From a bacterium (GTDB lineage: Bacteria; Bacillota; Clostridia; Lachnospirales; Lachnospiraceae): a DNA stretch of 64,000 nt. Position 1 is the stretch's first letter; each line of letters opens with the position of its first letter. Where the stretch lies: the NCBI GenBank assembly GCA_023663725.1, contig JAMPGX010000001.1:299470-363469 (forward strand), written 5' to 3'. This document shows, piece after piece, positions 44,971 through 54,107 of the stretch. A program made the position numbers and the translations under genes. The notes beneath the pieces are model-generated. The model searched no databases. It saw only the letters and a program-made list of their open reading frames with translations, and was not told the DNA's origin.

Positions 44971-46548
44971 TCATTTTTTAGGCATATGAATCTGCCAACT
45001 GCCAGAACGTTTAGAGCCAATTCGACTCAATATACCACTGGCTTTCAGTTTTTTAATAACATATCGCACTCCGTCTACCGATAAACCAACTTGCTTTGCC
45101 AGTTCCGGCTGTGTTATCCTTGAATTTTTCTGTAAAATCGCAATAATCTTTTCTTCTTTTTCCGATAGTTTTCTGGTAGTTTTTCCGGTAGTCTTTCCGG
45201 TAGTCTTTCCGGTAGTCTTAGCGGTAGTTTTTCCGGTAGTCTTTCCGGTAGTCTTTCCGGTAGTCCTAGCGGTAGTCTTATCTGTGGTTTTGCTTGATTT
45301 TTCTAGTGATTTACCGGTAGTCTTAGCGGTAGTTTTTCCGGTAGTCTCCTCACTTGCGCCTTGATCAAAAGAATATTCCTCATTTAACGGCACAATGATG
45401 CGGAATATATCCCCTTCCTGGAATTCCGGATCTTGCCCGGAATAATATCTGCTGTATTTAAACAAGTTCCTCACACCGGACCCCAATCTGTCCGCCCTGC
45501 CGATATTCCGAAAGAAAGACGCTATGATCGGATTCTTGGGATTGGGTTCCAGATTGTCCGGCGTGATATAGCCCTCGCCGATGGCGCGATTCGCATTCTC
45601 GGTATACATCTGTTCCTTCTGAATCACAAATTTCGCCGCATAGGAGCTGGTGTATTCCCGATGCATCAATATATTGCTGACCATTTCCCTTGCAATAATG
45701 TTTCTCAGGCTTACTCTGTTTTCATCCTCCAGAAAAAATTTATCCGGCAAATGCTTTCTGGCAAAGTCCATCAACTGCTCAAAGCTCTCCACCAGATTGG
45801 TCCTGACGATCTCCCTGTCGTCATAACGGTCTACATTCACCCGACGCACCAGAGCGTCCGTCTCATATGCCGGACAGACATTCAGGATGACGTCATCTTT
45901 GCCCAGCAGAAGAATCGCCGCCAGATTAAGGCCCTTGTCTCCAGTGACTATATCCGTGCCGTACAGCCCCGCGCTCATCAGCAGTTCCTGATCGTTCAAT
46001 TTCTCCCATGGATGACTGCCTCCGGCGTTATTTACCGCCATCTGGCGAATCTGAGGCAGCAGATCCATTCTCAGATCATCAAATGTAGCATAGGGGAAAA
46101 TCCTCTTTTCTGTAAAAATATTCTGTTTTCGTATATACATGGAAGCAATCTGCGTCGTTGCCGTCACTTTCACGTCCGCCTCATCCACCCTGTCATATAT
46201 CACCTTTTTATAGCTGTGCACTTCCGCGCTGGGCGGAACATGAACATGGATCACCGTATGGCCCTCATACTGTAACTGCTCCGGTGCAAGATAGATTGTC
46301 GGGCTAAAAATGGCGGGATTGCTGATCACACTGATGAAGTTCCTGATCATGTCCGGCACGGCTTTCTCTGGTACGCCTGTCACTGTCCCGCTGTCTGTCA
46401 CACCCAGAAACAGATCGCCGCCAAAACGATTCAAAAACGAACAGACACTTTCATACACATCATGTTCTATCCCATTTCCACAGCGTTTAAATTCCACCGC
46501 CACAGTCTCGCCGACCGCCAGCATAGATTTAAATGTATTAACATCCAT
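44971..46548 (-). CDS. AlbA_2/Schlafen-type ATP-binding regulator with a TTGK-repeat linker and winged helix
   Basis: 525 residues. The N-terminal AlbA_2 domain (about 8-130) is recognisable from ETVAVEFKRCG and FGGDLFLGVTDSG. A RecG-C-like/AAA_4 central domain (about 180-390) contains REMVSNILMHREYTS and GSGVRNLFKYS. A linker of TTGK/TTAK units (about 401-458) leads to a C-terminal winged helix (about 460-515; ITQPELAKQVGLSVDGVRYVIKKL). Such proteins are often transcription regulators or defence-associated. ATG after GGGAGGTATGATCCA. Next to a DUF1016 nuclease in AT-richer accessory DNA. Confidence 0.82.
   Translation of the reverse strand: MDVNTFKSMLAVGETVAVEFKRCGNGIEHDVYESVCSFLNRFGGDLFLGVTDSGTVTGVPEKAVPDMIRNFISVISNPAIFSPTIYLAPEQLQYEGHTVIHVHVPPSAEVHSYKKVIYDRVDEADVKVTATTQIASMYIRKQNIFTEKRIFPYATFDDLRMDLLPQIRQMAVNNAGGSHPWEKLNDQELLMSAGLYGTDIVTGDKGLNLAAILLLGKDDVILNVCPAYETDALVRRVNVDRYDDREIVRTNLVESFEQLMDFARKHLPDKFFLEDENRVSLRNIIAREMVSNILMHREYTSSYAAKFVIQKEQMYTENANRAIGEGYITPDNLEPNPKNPIIASFFRNIGRADRLGSGVRNLFKYSRYYSGQDPEFQEGDIFRIIVPLNEEYSFDQGASEETTGKTTAKTTGKSLEKSSKTTDKTTARTTGKTTGKTTGKTTAKTTGKTTGKTTGKTTRKLSEKEEKIIAILQKNSRITQPELAKQVGLSVDGVRYVIKKLKASGILSRIGSKRSGSWQIHMPKK
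45174..45346. repeat. In-frame 12-bp tandem repeats (TTGK units)
   Basis: About fourteen imperfect copies of a 12-bp unit of the type GTCTTTCCGGTA (plus strand), encoding TTGK, TTAK, TTAR and TTDK-like units. Since the unit is a multiple of three, slippage would change the linker length without breaking the frame. Confidence 0.9.
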
Positions 46549-46582
46549 TGGATCATACCTCCCCGCTCTGTCTTTCCTTCTG

Positions 46583-47647
46583 CTATAAATAGAACATCAT
46601 CTTCTGGGTTTCAATTTCATTGCGCAGTTCTTCTTCCGTGGGCAGATACCATTTATACTTTGAGGCAAATAATTGCTCATTGCCGTGCAGGACAGAATAC
46701 CTTGCGATATCCTCGTCCGTCTCCGTGCAAAGCACGATGCCCAACGTGGGATTATCGTCCGCGCTTTTCTTCAATTCGTCGTACATACGGATATACATAT
46801 CCATCTGCCCCACATCCTGATGCGTGATCCTGTCCGTTTTGAGATCGATCAAAACAAAGCACTTCAATATATAGTTGTAGAATACGAGGTCAATAAAGTA
46901 GTCCTCTTTCTCCGTTTTTATATGCTGCTGCCGTGCTACAAAGGCATATCCCTTTCCAAGCTCCATCAGAAACTTCTGAATGTTGCTGATAACGCTGGCC
47001 TCCAGGTCGGTTTCTGTAAAGTCGGTGTCGGATGCCAGACCTAAAAATTCAGCTATCACAGGATTTTTGATAAATTCCAGCTTATCATTTTGCAGGGCCG
47101 CTGTTTTTTCCCGCATCTCCTGTTCCACCGCCGTTTTTTGCTGGGATTGCGGGAGTCGATAATAGTACTGAGTATTGATATTGCGTTGCAGAGTGCGGAC
47201 GCTCCAAGTCTGTTCGTATGCCTCTTTTTCGTACCAATTGCGAGCCTCTTCGTCCTTAACCTGCACTAAACATCTATAATGAGACCAGGATAATAACCTT
47301 TGAGATTTTCCACACACTGTGTGGAAAATCTCAGGAAAGCATTTATAGAAGGAATAAAAACTGTACAAATTGGTCTTTGTAAAACCTTTCCCATATACTT
47401 TTGTCAATTCAGAAGATAAAGTCTTGATAACATTCGCGCCATATTCCGCTCGATCTTCGCCCCTTAATTCTTCCTCGGCAATCCGATACCCAATCAGCCA
47501 GTTTCTCTGGGACAAAATAGTATCCACCGCACGGTACGCCTGCCGCTGGGAGGTCTCTATGATGTTCTGGATATCGGTTAAAATATTGTCTGATTTCTGA
47601 TAAATGTTCATAATATCAGTATTTTCTGTTTTTGCGGGTTCATTCAT
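46583..47647 (-). CDS. YhcG-type PD-(D/E)XK nuclease (DUF1016)
   Basis: 354 residues. N-terminal DUF1016_N helical domain (about 25-175; QRNWLIGYRIAEEELRGEDRAEYG, LLSWSHYRCLVQV) and a C-terminal nuclease domain (about 195-350) with EDYFIDLVFYN and FVLIDLKTD (Asp and D-L-K active-site strand), then the family helix DVGQMDMYIRMY. YhcG homologues accompany restriction or defence loci. It precedes the AlbA_2 gene by 34 bp, likely one operon. Confidence 0.88.
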   Translation of the reverse strand: MNEPAKTENTDIMNIYQKSDNILTDIQNIIETSQRQAYRAVDTILSQRNWLIGYRIAEEELRGEDRAEYGANVIKTLSSELTKVYGKGFTKTNLYSFYSFYKCFPEIFHTVCGKSQRLLSWSHYRCLVQVKDEEARNWYEKEAYEQTWSVRTLQRNINTQYYYRLPQSQQKTAVEQEMREKTAALQNDKLEFIKNPVIAEFLGLASDTDFTETDLEASVISNIQKFLMELGKGYAFVARQQHIKTEKEDYFIDLVFYNYILKCFVLIDLKTDRITHQDVGQMDMYIRMYDELKKSADDNPTLGIVLCTETDEDIARYSVLHGNEQLFASKYKWYLPTEEELRNEIETQKMMFYL

Positions 47648-48009
47648 ATGGAGAACCGCCTTTCACACTTGAGGAAGTATTCATGTCATCCCTATCAAAC
47701 AATTGATCATGATAGTCAAATCTAAGAAGCTGAATAATGGTCAGTAATATTTCCTTTTATATCTCTGTTTTGGGTAAAAACTCTTTGTTTTTATGTAATA
47801 TATCATACTGTTTTTATATGTTAAAGTCAACAATACTCCCTTTGAACTTTATTCATATTTTTTAAATTTTCTTATTGTGTTTATTTTTCTTAGCGATATA
47901 ATAGAAAAATATAAGGAACAAAAGACAGAAATCATCTTATGCTTTGTTATCAAAAACTTTTAACTTTCAACTTTGCAGACTGCATAGCCGCAGGAAAGGA
48001 TGGATTGAT
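47648..48009. other. Intergenic AT-rich divergent promoter region
   Basis: No gene. On plus, TTGTGT (47875-47880) and TATAAT (47897-47902) with 16 bp between them form a probable promoter for the small ORF at 48010. On minus, TTGACT at about 47720 is a possible -35 for the DUF1016 gene but has a poor -10. Confidence 0.5.
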
Positions 48010-48258
48010 ATGAATTTAGCCGATATTTCCACTATTAATCAAGTCATTATCCCCGTTGAAATCCGCCGCGCTGCTTCTTCACAGGCAATCTATAAAGCCC
48101 AGCAAGCCTTTGCAGACGTAGCTGGGCAAATGGGCGTATATAAGGAAGATGACGTACAGGCATTAGTTGACGAAGTACGCAATGATACTTCCCATCACCC
48201 TACTCCACCACCCGCACCACCTGATTCTCCTTCAGCTCCGCCGAAGAAGTCAGAATGA
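48010..48258 (+). CDS. Small antitoxin-like protein, tail overlaps an opposite gene
   Basis: 82 residues on plus. ATG with AAAGGATGG upstream and a promoter 110 bp before it. The first 60 residues (MNLADISTINQVIIPVEIRR, then AFADVAGQMGVYKEDDVQAL and VDEVRND) are helical and resemble small antitoxin or regulator proteins ending in LV-EVR. The Pro/Ser-rich tail is translated antisense to the end of the HlyD-like gene and is probably not original, so the 3' end may have been replaced by a recombination junction. Confidence 0.45.
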   Translation: MNLADISTINQVIIPVEIRRAASSQAIYKAQQAFADVAGQMGVYKEDDVQALVDEVRNDTSHHPTPPPAPPDSPSAPPKKSE

Positions 48259-49693
48259 TCGCCGTATCTGGAGATAAACCGGCCGACCGCAAGGCGGCGT
48301 AGCGTTCGTTCTGGTCCGCCACCTCCACATACAGCACCGACACATGCCATTCTACCCCCAGGATACCGTTCTCCTGCCGCAAGGTATAGACATAGCTGCT
48401 GTTATTCCCATCCCTGTGCAGCGCGTACAACGGCACTACCATGTCAAAGCTCTCGGACTGCCAGGTGCTCTTCAGCGACACCTGCTGCCCTAAGTCCATT
48501 CCCATCCCCGTCACGTCCAACAGTATCCTCGTACCGCCGTTCGGCTGGGACTCCAGATAGCTGACAATCCCTTCCTTGCTGCGTTTTCCGCTGCTGACTG
48601 TCTCGTAATCCAGTTGCATCCTCGTGCCCATAGACACATATTTAGCCTGCTCTTGGGTCAGCTCCGCCCAGAGCTGCCGCAGGCCGTCGTCCGGCGTATA
48701 GAGGAGCTGCGCCGTATCGGGAGTCCGCTCTCCCACACCCACGCAGAGCCGTGTGACCTTACCGCTCTCCCGTGCGCGAATCCACCCCTGCGCCTCCACC
48801 AGCTCCTGTAGCTGGGCAATCTCACTCTCCAGATAGTCCCGCTCCAGTTTGGCCAGATCAACCGCCGCCTGATAACTGCCCTGAGACGCCGCCCGTGCAT
48901 CCTCCACGCTGCGCCGCGCCGCCTGCAATCTGCTCTCATGGGATAACTGCATATCCTGAGCCGCCTCCGCCGTCTGGATCACTGTCTGATCCTGTTGGCT
49001 TGCCTGAGCCTGCAACTGCGCAATCATATTTTCCAGCTCTCTGCATTGCTGGCAGCTCTCAGGTGCGTAAGGCTGTACATTGTCGCCACCGCTGACCGAG
49101 TTCGGACCGTCCGCCGGCTGCCCGCTGTGTACCGGTTCCTTTTGGTGCTGCTCCAGATCTCTGCGGGCCTGGTCCAGTTCCCTTCCGGTCTGCTCCCTGG
49201 CCGCGCGCGCGCGGGCATAGTCCTCTCTGGCACGGCTTAACTGCACCTCTCCGTTTCTCTGCTCCGTCTCCAGGTCCTCCTGCGCGCGGGACAATGTCCT
49301 GGCGCTGTCCTGCCTGCCCGCCGCGCTCTGACTCTCTGCCTCCCTCTCCTGATAGGAAAGCCTCTGCCGCTCCAGCTCTTTGCCGTCCAAAATGTGTTCC
49401 AGATCCTCCACATCCAGCTGCAGCAACCCGTCGCCCTCTGAGAAGCTGTCCCCCTTCTGCACGCCTATTGCCGCGATCCGCAGTCCCGACGGGGCATAGA
49501 CGCCGTACTCCTGTCCTGTCTCCACGGCACCCACGGCGGATACCTCGTGATAGAGGGACATCTCCTTGGGAACGGTGGTGGTCACCCGCGGGAGCCCCGC
49601 CATATAGATGCCCTTGGTCACCAGACTGCATATACCCATCACTGCCAAAAACAGACAGAATCCCACCACCACTGCTTTTCTCTTTCTATCCAT
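48200..49693 (-). CDS. HlyD/RND-type membrane fusion (efflux adaptor) protein
   Basis: 497 residues. One N-terminal membrane anchor (about 8-28), a barrel-sandwich half-motif (GVYAPSGLRIAAIGVQKGDSFSEGD), a long coiled-coil hairpin (about 95-300, very Gln/Glu/Arg-rich), the second half (GWIRARESGKVTRLCVGVGE) and a beta-barrel/MP region to the end. It connects an exporter with the cell surface in related systems; no transporter ATPase or RND gene is adjacent. ATG after GGAAG. C-terminal codons overlap the plus-strand small ORF. Confidence 0.82.
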   Translation of the reverse strand: MDRKRKAVVVGFCLFLAVMGICSLVTKGIYMAGLPRVTTTVPKEMSLYHEVSAVGAVETGQEYGVYAPSGLRIAAIGVQKGDSFSEGDGLLQLDVEDLEHILDGKELERQRLSYQEREAESQSAAGRQDSARTLSRAQEDLETEQRNGEVQLSRAREDYARARAAREQTGRELDQARRDLEQHQKEPVHSGQPADGPNSVSGGDNVQPYAPESCQQCRELENMIAQLQAQASQQDQTVIQTAEAAQDMQLSHESRLQAARRSVEDARAASQGSYQAAVDLAKLERDYLESEIAQLQELVEAQGWIRARESGKVTRLCVGVGERTPDTAQLLYTPDDGLRQLWAELTQEQAKYVSMGTRMQLDYETVSSGKRSKEGIVSYLESQPNGGTRILLDVTGMGMDLGQQVSLKSTWQSESFDMVVPLYALHRDGNNSSYVYTLRQENGILGVEWHVSVLYVEVADQNERYAALRSAGLSPDTAIILTSSAELKENQVVRVVE

Positions 49694-49760
49694 CTTCCTT
49701 GCTCCTTATATCTTCATACTAAATAGATAATTGCATAAATATCTTCCGCCAGTATCGTAT

Positions 49761-49841
49761 GGTGCATATTGTGTATTCCATAAGCAATTGATATTGGAAC
49801 GGAGCGAGAGTGTGCTTGCGTTGGAATATTCAATATGCACC
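49761..49841. repeat. 81-bp palindromic element (MITE-like or structured 3' UTR)
   Basis: 20-bp arms (49761-49780 and 49822-49841) pair with two mismatches. A second inner stem AAGCA/TGCTT lies in the loop. It begins one base after the stop codon of the permease gene. It has no T-run, so it is not a simple terminator. Confidence 0.65.
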
Positions 49842-49842
49842 G

Positions 49843-50694
49843 TTACGCCTTCAACCCTGACGTGATAATCCCCTGCTCCAGTGCGTCGTGGAATATCGCG
49901 AACACAAACAGGGATACCGCCAACGTGATCACGCTGGCTCCGCAGGCATAGCCCGCCTGGTCCATGGCGATCTCCGGCAGATACAGCGACAGAGGCCACA
50001 GGGATTTGTCCTGCATAAAAGTAAGCGGCTCCTCCATCATGTTCCAGCTCTCCAGAAAGCTCAAGATCATGGCCGCCAGGATACCGCCCTGGGCCACTGG
50101 CAGCCCTACCCGCACAAAGCTCTGCAATTCCCCAGCCCCGTCCACCCTCGCGGCCTCCAGCAGCTCCGCCGGAATCCCCGCAAAGCTGCGGTAGATCAGG
50201 AACACGGGAAAAGTGGAAAATATGGCGGGCAGCACGACCGCCCACCGGGTGTTAATCAGCCCCGCATCCTGCAGCACCAGATATTTGGACAGCATCGTCA
50301 CCTGGAAAGGTAACAGCATCAGGATCACATACAGAGAAAACAGCATATTCTTGCCCCGAAACCTGTATACGGCGAAGCCCCACGCCGCCGGCACCGCTAT
50401 AAGCAGCTGCCCCAACAAGATTGCCCCCGTCATCCCCAGTGAGTTCCAGAACAGCTTGAAAAAAGCCGGTGAGTAGAATAGCAGTCTCCGATAATGCTCC
50501 GCCGTGGGATATTCCGGTATCCAGCGCCAGCCGATGTATTCCTGTGTATCATACAGATAGCCCGCTGACCGCTGTCTCCACTCCTGCCCGTCCGCCAGAG
50601 AGCCGCTGACCAGCATCAACACCGGCAGACATATGGCGGCTCCCAGGGCCAGGAATATTCCTGCTGCCAGCCAGTTCCATATTTTTTTCTTCAT
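49843..50694 (-). CDS. Carbohydrate ABC transporter permease (MalG type)
   Basis: Inner-membrane permease of about 283 residues with six helices. The EAA loop is EAARVDGAGELQSFVRVGLPVAQGG. The ATG at 50694 follows GGAGGCGTCTCT and overlaps the stop of the MalF-type gene (ATGA). It receives sugar from the solute-binding protein encoded at the head of the operon. No ATPase (MsmX-like) gene is present; such ATPases are often encoded elsewhere and shared. Confidence 0.9.
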   Translation of the reverse strand: MKKKIWNWLAAGIFLALGAAICLPVLMLVSGSLADGQEWRQRSAGYLYDTQEYIGWRWIPEYPTAEHYRRLLFYSPAFFKLFWNSLGMTGAILLGQLLIAVPAAWGFAVYRFRGKNMLFSLYVILMLLPFQVTMLSKYLVLQDAGLINTRWAVVLPAIFSTFPVFLIYRSFAGIPAELLEAARVDGAGELQSFVRVGLPVAQGGILAAMILSFLESWNMMEEPLTFMQDKSLWPLSLYLPEIAMDQAGYACGASVITLAVSLFVFAIFHDALEQGIITSGLKA

Positions 50695-51542
50695 AGAGAC
50701 GCCTCCGTGTTCCAAAGCTTCTGCAGCAGCAAGGACAGCGCGCCCAACACCAGCGCCATCAGCACCGCGCCCGCCGCCAGCTTATCCATATCCAGCTTGG
50801 TATACCAGTTCTGAAACAGATGCTGCAACAGATAGATGTCCTGCTGGGGATAAGCGCCGCTGACCAGATATGCCTCCCGAAAGGACTTGAAGGCATTGAG
50901 CAGCGACAGCAATGTGATCGTGTAGGCACTGCCCTTCAGATTGGGCAGTGTGATCTGAAAAAAACACCGTATCCGTCCCGCCCCGTCCACTCTGGCCGCC
51001 TCCGTCTGCTCGGCGGGTATGGCCTTCAGCCCCGCCAGCCACAGCACCATCGTGTACCCCAGATTCTTCCATATATAGCTGCCCACCAAGATGGCCAGAG
51101 ACGTGCTCTCCCCCATAAAATCCACATGCGTTCCCCGCCAGGCATTCAGAAAGCCCTGCTCGGAAAAGACCAGCCTCCACACCAATACCACCGTGGCCGC
51201 CGGAATCGCCATCGGCAACAGGTACAGCGCCTTAAATCGCTCCAGCCTGGGAATCCGGCATATCATCAGCGCCAACAACAGACTTAAAGACAGCAGCAGC
51301 GGCAGACTCAGCGCCAGAAACCGCAGCGTATTTCTCACTGCCAAACGAAACGCCTCATTATCCAGCACCTCGCAGTAGTTATTCAGTCCCACCCACTGCC
51401 CTGACAGGGCGGTGGTAAAGGAACGCCGCAAAACATCCCCTGTTGGGAGCAGCACCAGATACCCTACCCCCAGCAGGCTGGGAGCCAGGAACCAAAGTCC
51501 CCGGCTCCCGCCCCGCCTTACAGCTCTAGAAATATTTTTCAT
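50691..51542 (-). CDS. Carbohydrate ABC transporter permease (MalF type)
   Basis: About 283 residues, six helices, EAA loop EAARVDGAGRIRCFFQITLPNLKG, and an N-terminal helix LWFLAPSLLGVGYLVLLPTG. It forms the heterodimeric channel with the next gene. ATG at 51542 (MKNISRAV), ribosome site GGAGAGAGG about 11 bases upstream; an in-frame TTG lies further upstream. Confidence 0.9.
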   Translation of the reverse strand: MKNISRAVRRGGSRGLWFLAPSLLGVGYLVLLPTGDVLRRSFTTALSGQWVGLNNYCEVLDNEAFRLAVRNTLRFLALSLPLLLSLSLLLALMICRIPRLERFKALYLLPMAIPAATVVLVWRLVFSEQGFLNAWRGTHVDFMGESTSLAILVGSYIWKNLGYTMVLWLAGLKAIPAEQTEAARVDGAGRIRCFFQITLPNLKGSAYTITLLSLLNAFKSFREAYLVSGAYPQQDIYLLQHLFQNWYTKLDMDKLAAGAVLMALVLGALSLLLQKLWNTEASL

Positions 51543-51617
51543 ACCAATAAAACCTCTCTCCAACGTCCACTCCTCAGGAAAAAATGCCGCACCTCAGGCG
51601 TTTTTCGCGAGGAGATC

Positions 51618-51664
51618 AGAACCTCTTGGCGGCCCGCCCCCCGCGGGCCGTCTTTAGAGGTTCT
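51618..51664 (-). promoter_or_regulatory. Strong intercistronic stem-loop after the solute-binding gene
   Basis: Arms 51618-51637 and 51643-51664 pair over roughly 18 bp (AGAACCTCT/AGAGGTTCT outer, GCGGCCCGC-like inner). It follows the stop of the binding-protein gene and lacks a T-run. As in other importers, it may protect the upstream transcript so that binding protein exceeds permeases. Confidence 0.6.
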
Positions 51665-51673
51665 TCTCCTCGA

Positions 51674-54013
51674 CTATTCTGCCAGATACAGAGACACTTT
51701 TTTCTCGATCTCCTTCACGGCGTCCTCCACGGTGATCTCATCAGAAAGCGCCTTCGCCCCCACCTCTATCACCGCGTCATATACTCGACTGTCACACTGA
51801 CTGACGCCCTGGCAAGCCTCCAGAATCTGCCTCAGCTTTGCCAGCTCCTCCTCAGAGGGATTATCCACCTCTACCATCTGTGGCTTGCCATTGATATCTT
51901 CAAAGCTCATCATAGCGCATAATCCGTCTTCTGCGCTTCTGCGTATCTGTTCCTCCAGCACATCCCAGTTGGTAGAACCCATCCCGATATAGCTCTCGGT
52001 GCTGAACTGTTTGGACAATGCGTAGGCCACCAACTCCAATGCCTGTTCTTTTACCTTAGATGCCTCATTCACTGCCAATATATTGGACGCCTGGCCGATA
52101 CAGCCATTCTCTCCCGACAGGGGAACCATCGTCATACCCAGCATACTCATGACCTCCGACGTCGTACTGTAGTCTCCCATCACAGACATATTGCTGTTCA
52201 ACATACCCATGGCAAAAGGCGAGTTGAAATACAGGGCGTTCTCCACCTGATAACCTGCCTGTGTCCAGATCTGTTCCCTTCCATTGATATAGGACACTAA
52301 CTGATCCATGCCCTCCATCTCCTTAACCGTCATTCCGGAGACCTGGGCGCTGTAGATCCGTTTTGCCAGCGTCAGGAAACTCTCTATGCTCTCCCTGTCA
52401 ACGCCGCCACTCTCATTCATCCAATCGTCCATAGACGCTGCAGCCAACAGTTGCAGAGCATTTTCCGGCCTGTTAAAACCCAACAGAGTCCCCTCCGGCC
52501 GCGCTGCCCTGGACTGTTCGATCAATTCCGCCAGTTGCTCCAGATTAGATACGCCCCGTATCTTATCCTCGGCGCCCATGAGCACAGGCACTGTCATTGA
52601 CATGGGCATGGCATACTGCCCACGCCCCTGCAGCGTATCCCTGCGGTAAGATTCCCTCACCGCATCCATATAACGCTCCCCTGTTCCGTCCAACGTCGCC
52701 GTCAGATCAGCCAGCACGCCCTTTTCTGCATAAGTATCATAGGGCAGATCGTCCAGCAGCAGCACATCCGGCCCATTGCCGGTGGCCAGCTCTGTACTCA
52801 GCACCTTCAGGGCATCCTCTCTGGTCATTCCCGTATCCTCGCTCAGCGGATGCTCGTAAGTGATATAGAGCTCCGGATGACTCTGGGCGAAAGCGCCCAC
52901 CACTCTCTGTATATCCTCATTTGCCTCCAGACCCCACACCCTCAGGATATTTTCGGGTACGGTGGACACAGCGGGATCGTACACATACTTTTTCAACTGA
53001 TCATTGTAAAGCACATAAAACGCTTCTCCCTGCTGTAACATACTGACAAAGCTGTGCGACATATCGCTCATGCTGCACAGGGACCCGTCAATAAGCTGTT
53101 CCACGGTACTGCCATAGAGAACATGGCGGTAAAGTCCCTTTCTGGTGGACACAAACATAACGTTGTCTTCCCCTCCGGACATCCACAGCAGATAAGGTCT
53201 GCTGCCGACATCTCCCGCCTGCCCCAGCCATGGCTCCAGAAATTCCTCCAGCACCTGGTCCTGCTCGGCCAGCTTATTTTGCTCCAGATCATAAAACTGC
53301 AGCGTCTCTCCCTGGATGGCCAGATATTTTCCACAGACAGTCAGATAATCGCAGCGCCCCGCGAACTCCGTCAGCACCTCTACGCTGCCGTCCTGACCGT
53401 TCACACGGTAGATGCGGTCAGGACTTCCCAGATAAAAGATGCCGCTTTCATCACAGGCCGCCGAAGAGATATACTCCTGATCAGACAGTTCCAGCTGAAC
53501 ACGGGTGCCGTCCGTCAGAAACAAAGCGTGCACATAGATGTACTCATCCCAGTTGGTTTCACCGTCCTCATCCCGCAAAAATTGCAGATATCCCGCGCAG
53601 ATATTCCCCGCCAGATCACTCAGATAATAATTCATAATATCGTGGCTGAGCGGATGCTGCAACTCTTCAGGAGCCTGGCTGATCTCCTGCCAGCTCTGCC
53701 CCTGCTCCTCAAGACGATACACTGTACCGTCCATTGCGGTAAACTCCAGAGCGTTATCCCGCAGACAGATATCCTTCACATGCTCCACTCCTTCCGGCAG
53801 GGATATGGCTGACTCCATATAGCGCCCCATGGTTTTCTCTGAATTCCCATCACCCTGAGCGTCCTGCCCGCCCCCCGCAGTACCTGCCACGCCGGACTGC
53901 CCTGCGGAGCTTCCCTCTCCCGTGCCGATGCTGGGGCCGCAGCCAGCCAGCAATAACATGGATACCAGCCCCAGCGCCAGTATCCTTTTCATCATAGTCC
54001 GCATTTTCTTCAT
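51674..54013 (-). CDS. Sugar-binding lipoprotein with large N-terminal propeller-like domain
   Basis: 779 residues, far longer than the usual about 430-550. Signal peptide and lipobox LLLAGCGPS (Cys near 25). Residues about 60-345 consist of repeated short beta elements (AMDGTVYRLEEQGQSW, CDESGIFYLGSPDRIYRVNG, CGKYLAIQGETLQFYDL) like a beta-propeller. Residues about 350-770 are a family 1 extracellular solute-binding domain (VVGAFAQSHPELYITYEHP, GNGPDVLLLDDLPYDTYAEKG). Likely binds an oligosaccharide at the membrane; the extra domain may sense or scaffold it. ATG after GAGAGGAGAAT. Heads the permease operon. Confidence 0.85.
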   Translation of the reverse strand: MKKMRTMMKRILALGLVSMLLLAGCGPSIGTGEGSSAGQSGVAGTAGGGQDAQGDGNSEKTMGRYMESAISLPEGVEHVKDICLRDNALEFTAMDGTVYRLEEQGQSWQEISQAPEELQHPLSHDIMNYYLSDLAGNICAGYLQFLRDEDGETNWDEYIYVHALFLTDGTRVQLELSDQEYISSAACDESGIFYLGSPDRIYRVNGQDGSVEVLTEFAGRCDYLTVCGKYLAIQGETLQFYDLEQNKLAEQDQVLEEFLEPWLGQAGDVGSRPYLLWMSGGEDNVMFVSTRKGLYRHVLYGSTVEQLIDGSLCSMSDMSHSFVSMLQQGEAFYVLYNDQLKKYVYDPAVSTVPENILRVWGLEANEDIQRVVGAFAQSHPELYITYEHPLSEDTGMTREDALKVLSTELATGNGPDVLLLDDLPYDTYAEKGVLADLTATLDGTGERYMDAVRESYRRDTLQGRGQYAMPMSMTVPVLMGAEDKIRGVSNLEQLAELIEQSRAARPEGTLLGFNRPENALQLLAAASMDDWMNESGGVDRESIESFLTLAKRIYSAQVSGMTVKEMEGMDQLVSYINGREQIWTQAGYQVENALYFNSPFAMGMLNSNMSVMGDYSTTSEVMSMLGMTMVPLSGENGCIGQASNILAVNEASKVKEQALELVAYALSKQFSTESYIGMGSTNWDVLEEQIRRSAEDGLCAMMSFEDINGKPQMVEVDNPSEEELAKLRQILEACQGVSQCDSRVYDAVIEVGAKALSDEITVEDAVKEIEKKVSLYLAE

Positions 54014-54091
54014 ATTCTCCTCTCATTCCTTTCCCTGACGGCCTTCAATCCCACAGCCATGATTCCGCCGCCCTGATACATCTTATTCTGG

Positions 54092-54107
54092 CGAACGCTA
54101 TCGTTCG
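54092..54107. promoter_or_regulatory. 16-bp palindrome next to a -10 box, candidate operator
   Basis: CGAACGctatCGTTCG has perfect 6-bp arms. On the minus strand TATACT (54115-54120) lies 7 bp before it, so a bound regulator would cover the start of the solute-binding operon. The -35 is poor, which suits an activated or repressed promoter. Confidence 0.45.

Noticed and set aside
45174-45346. Possible CRISPR array
   Set aside because: The 12-bp units are directly adjacent without spacers and encode TTGK repeats within one gene.
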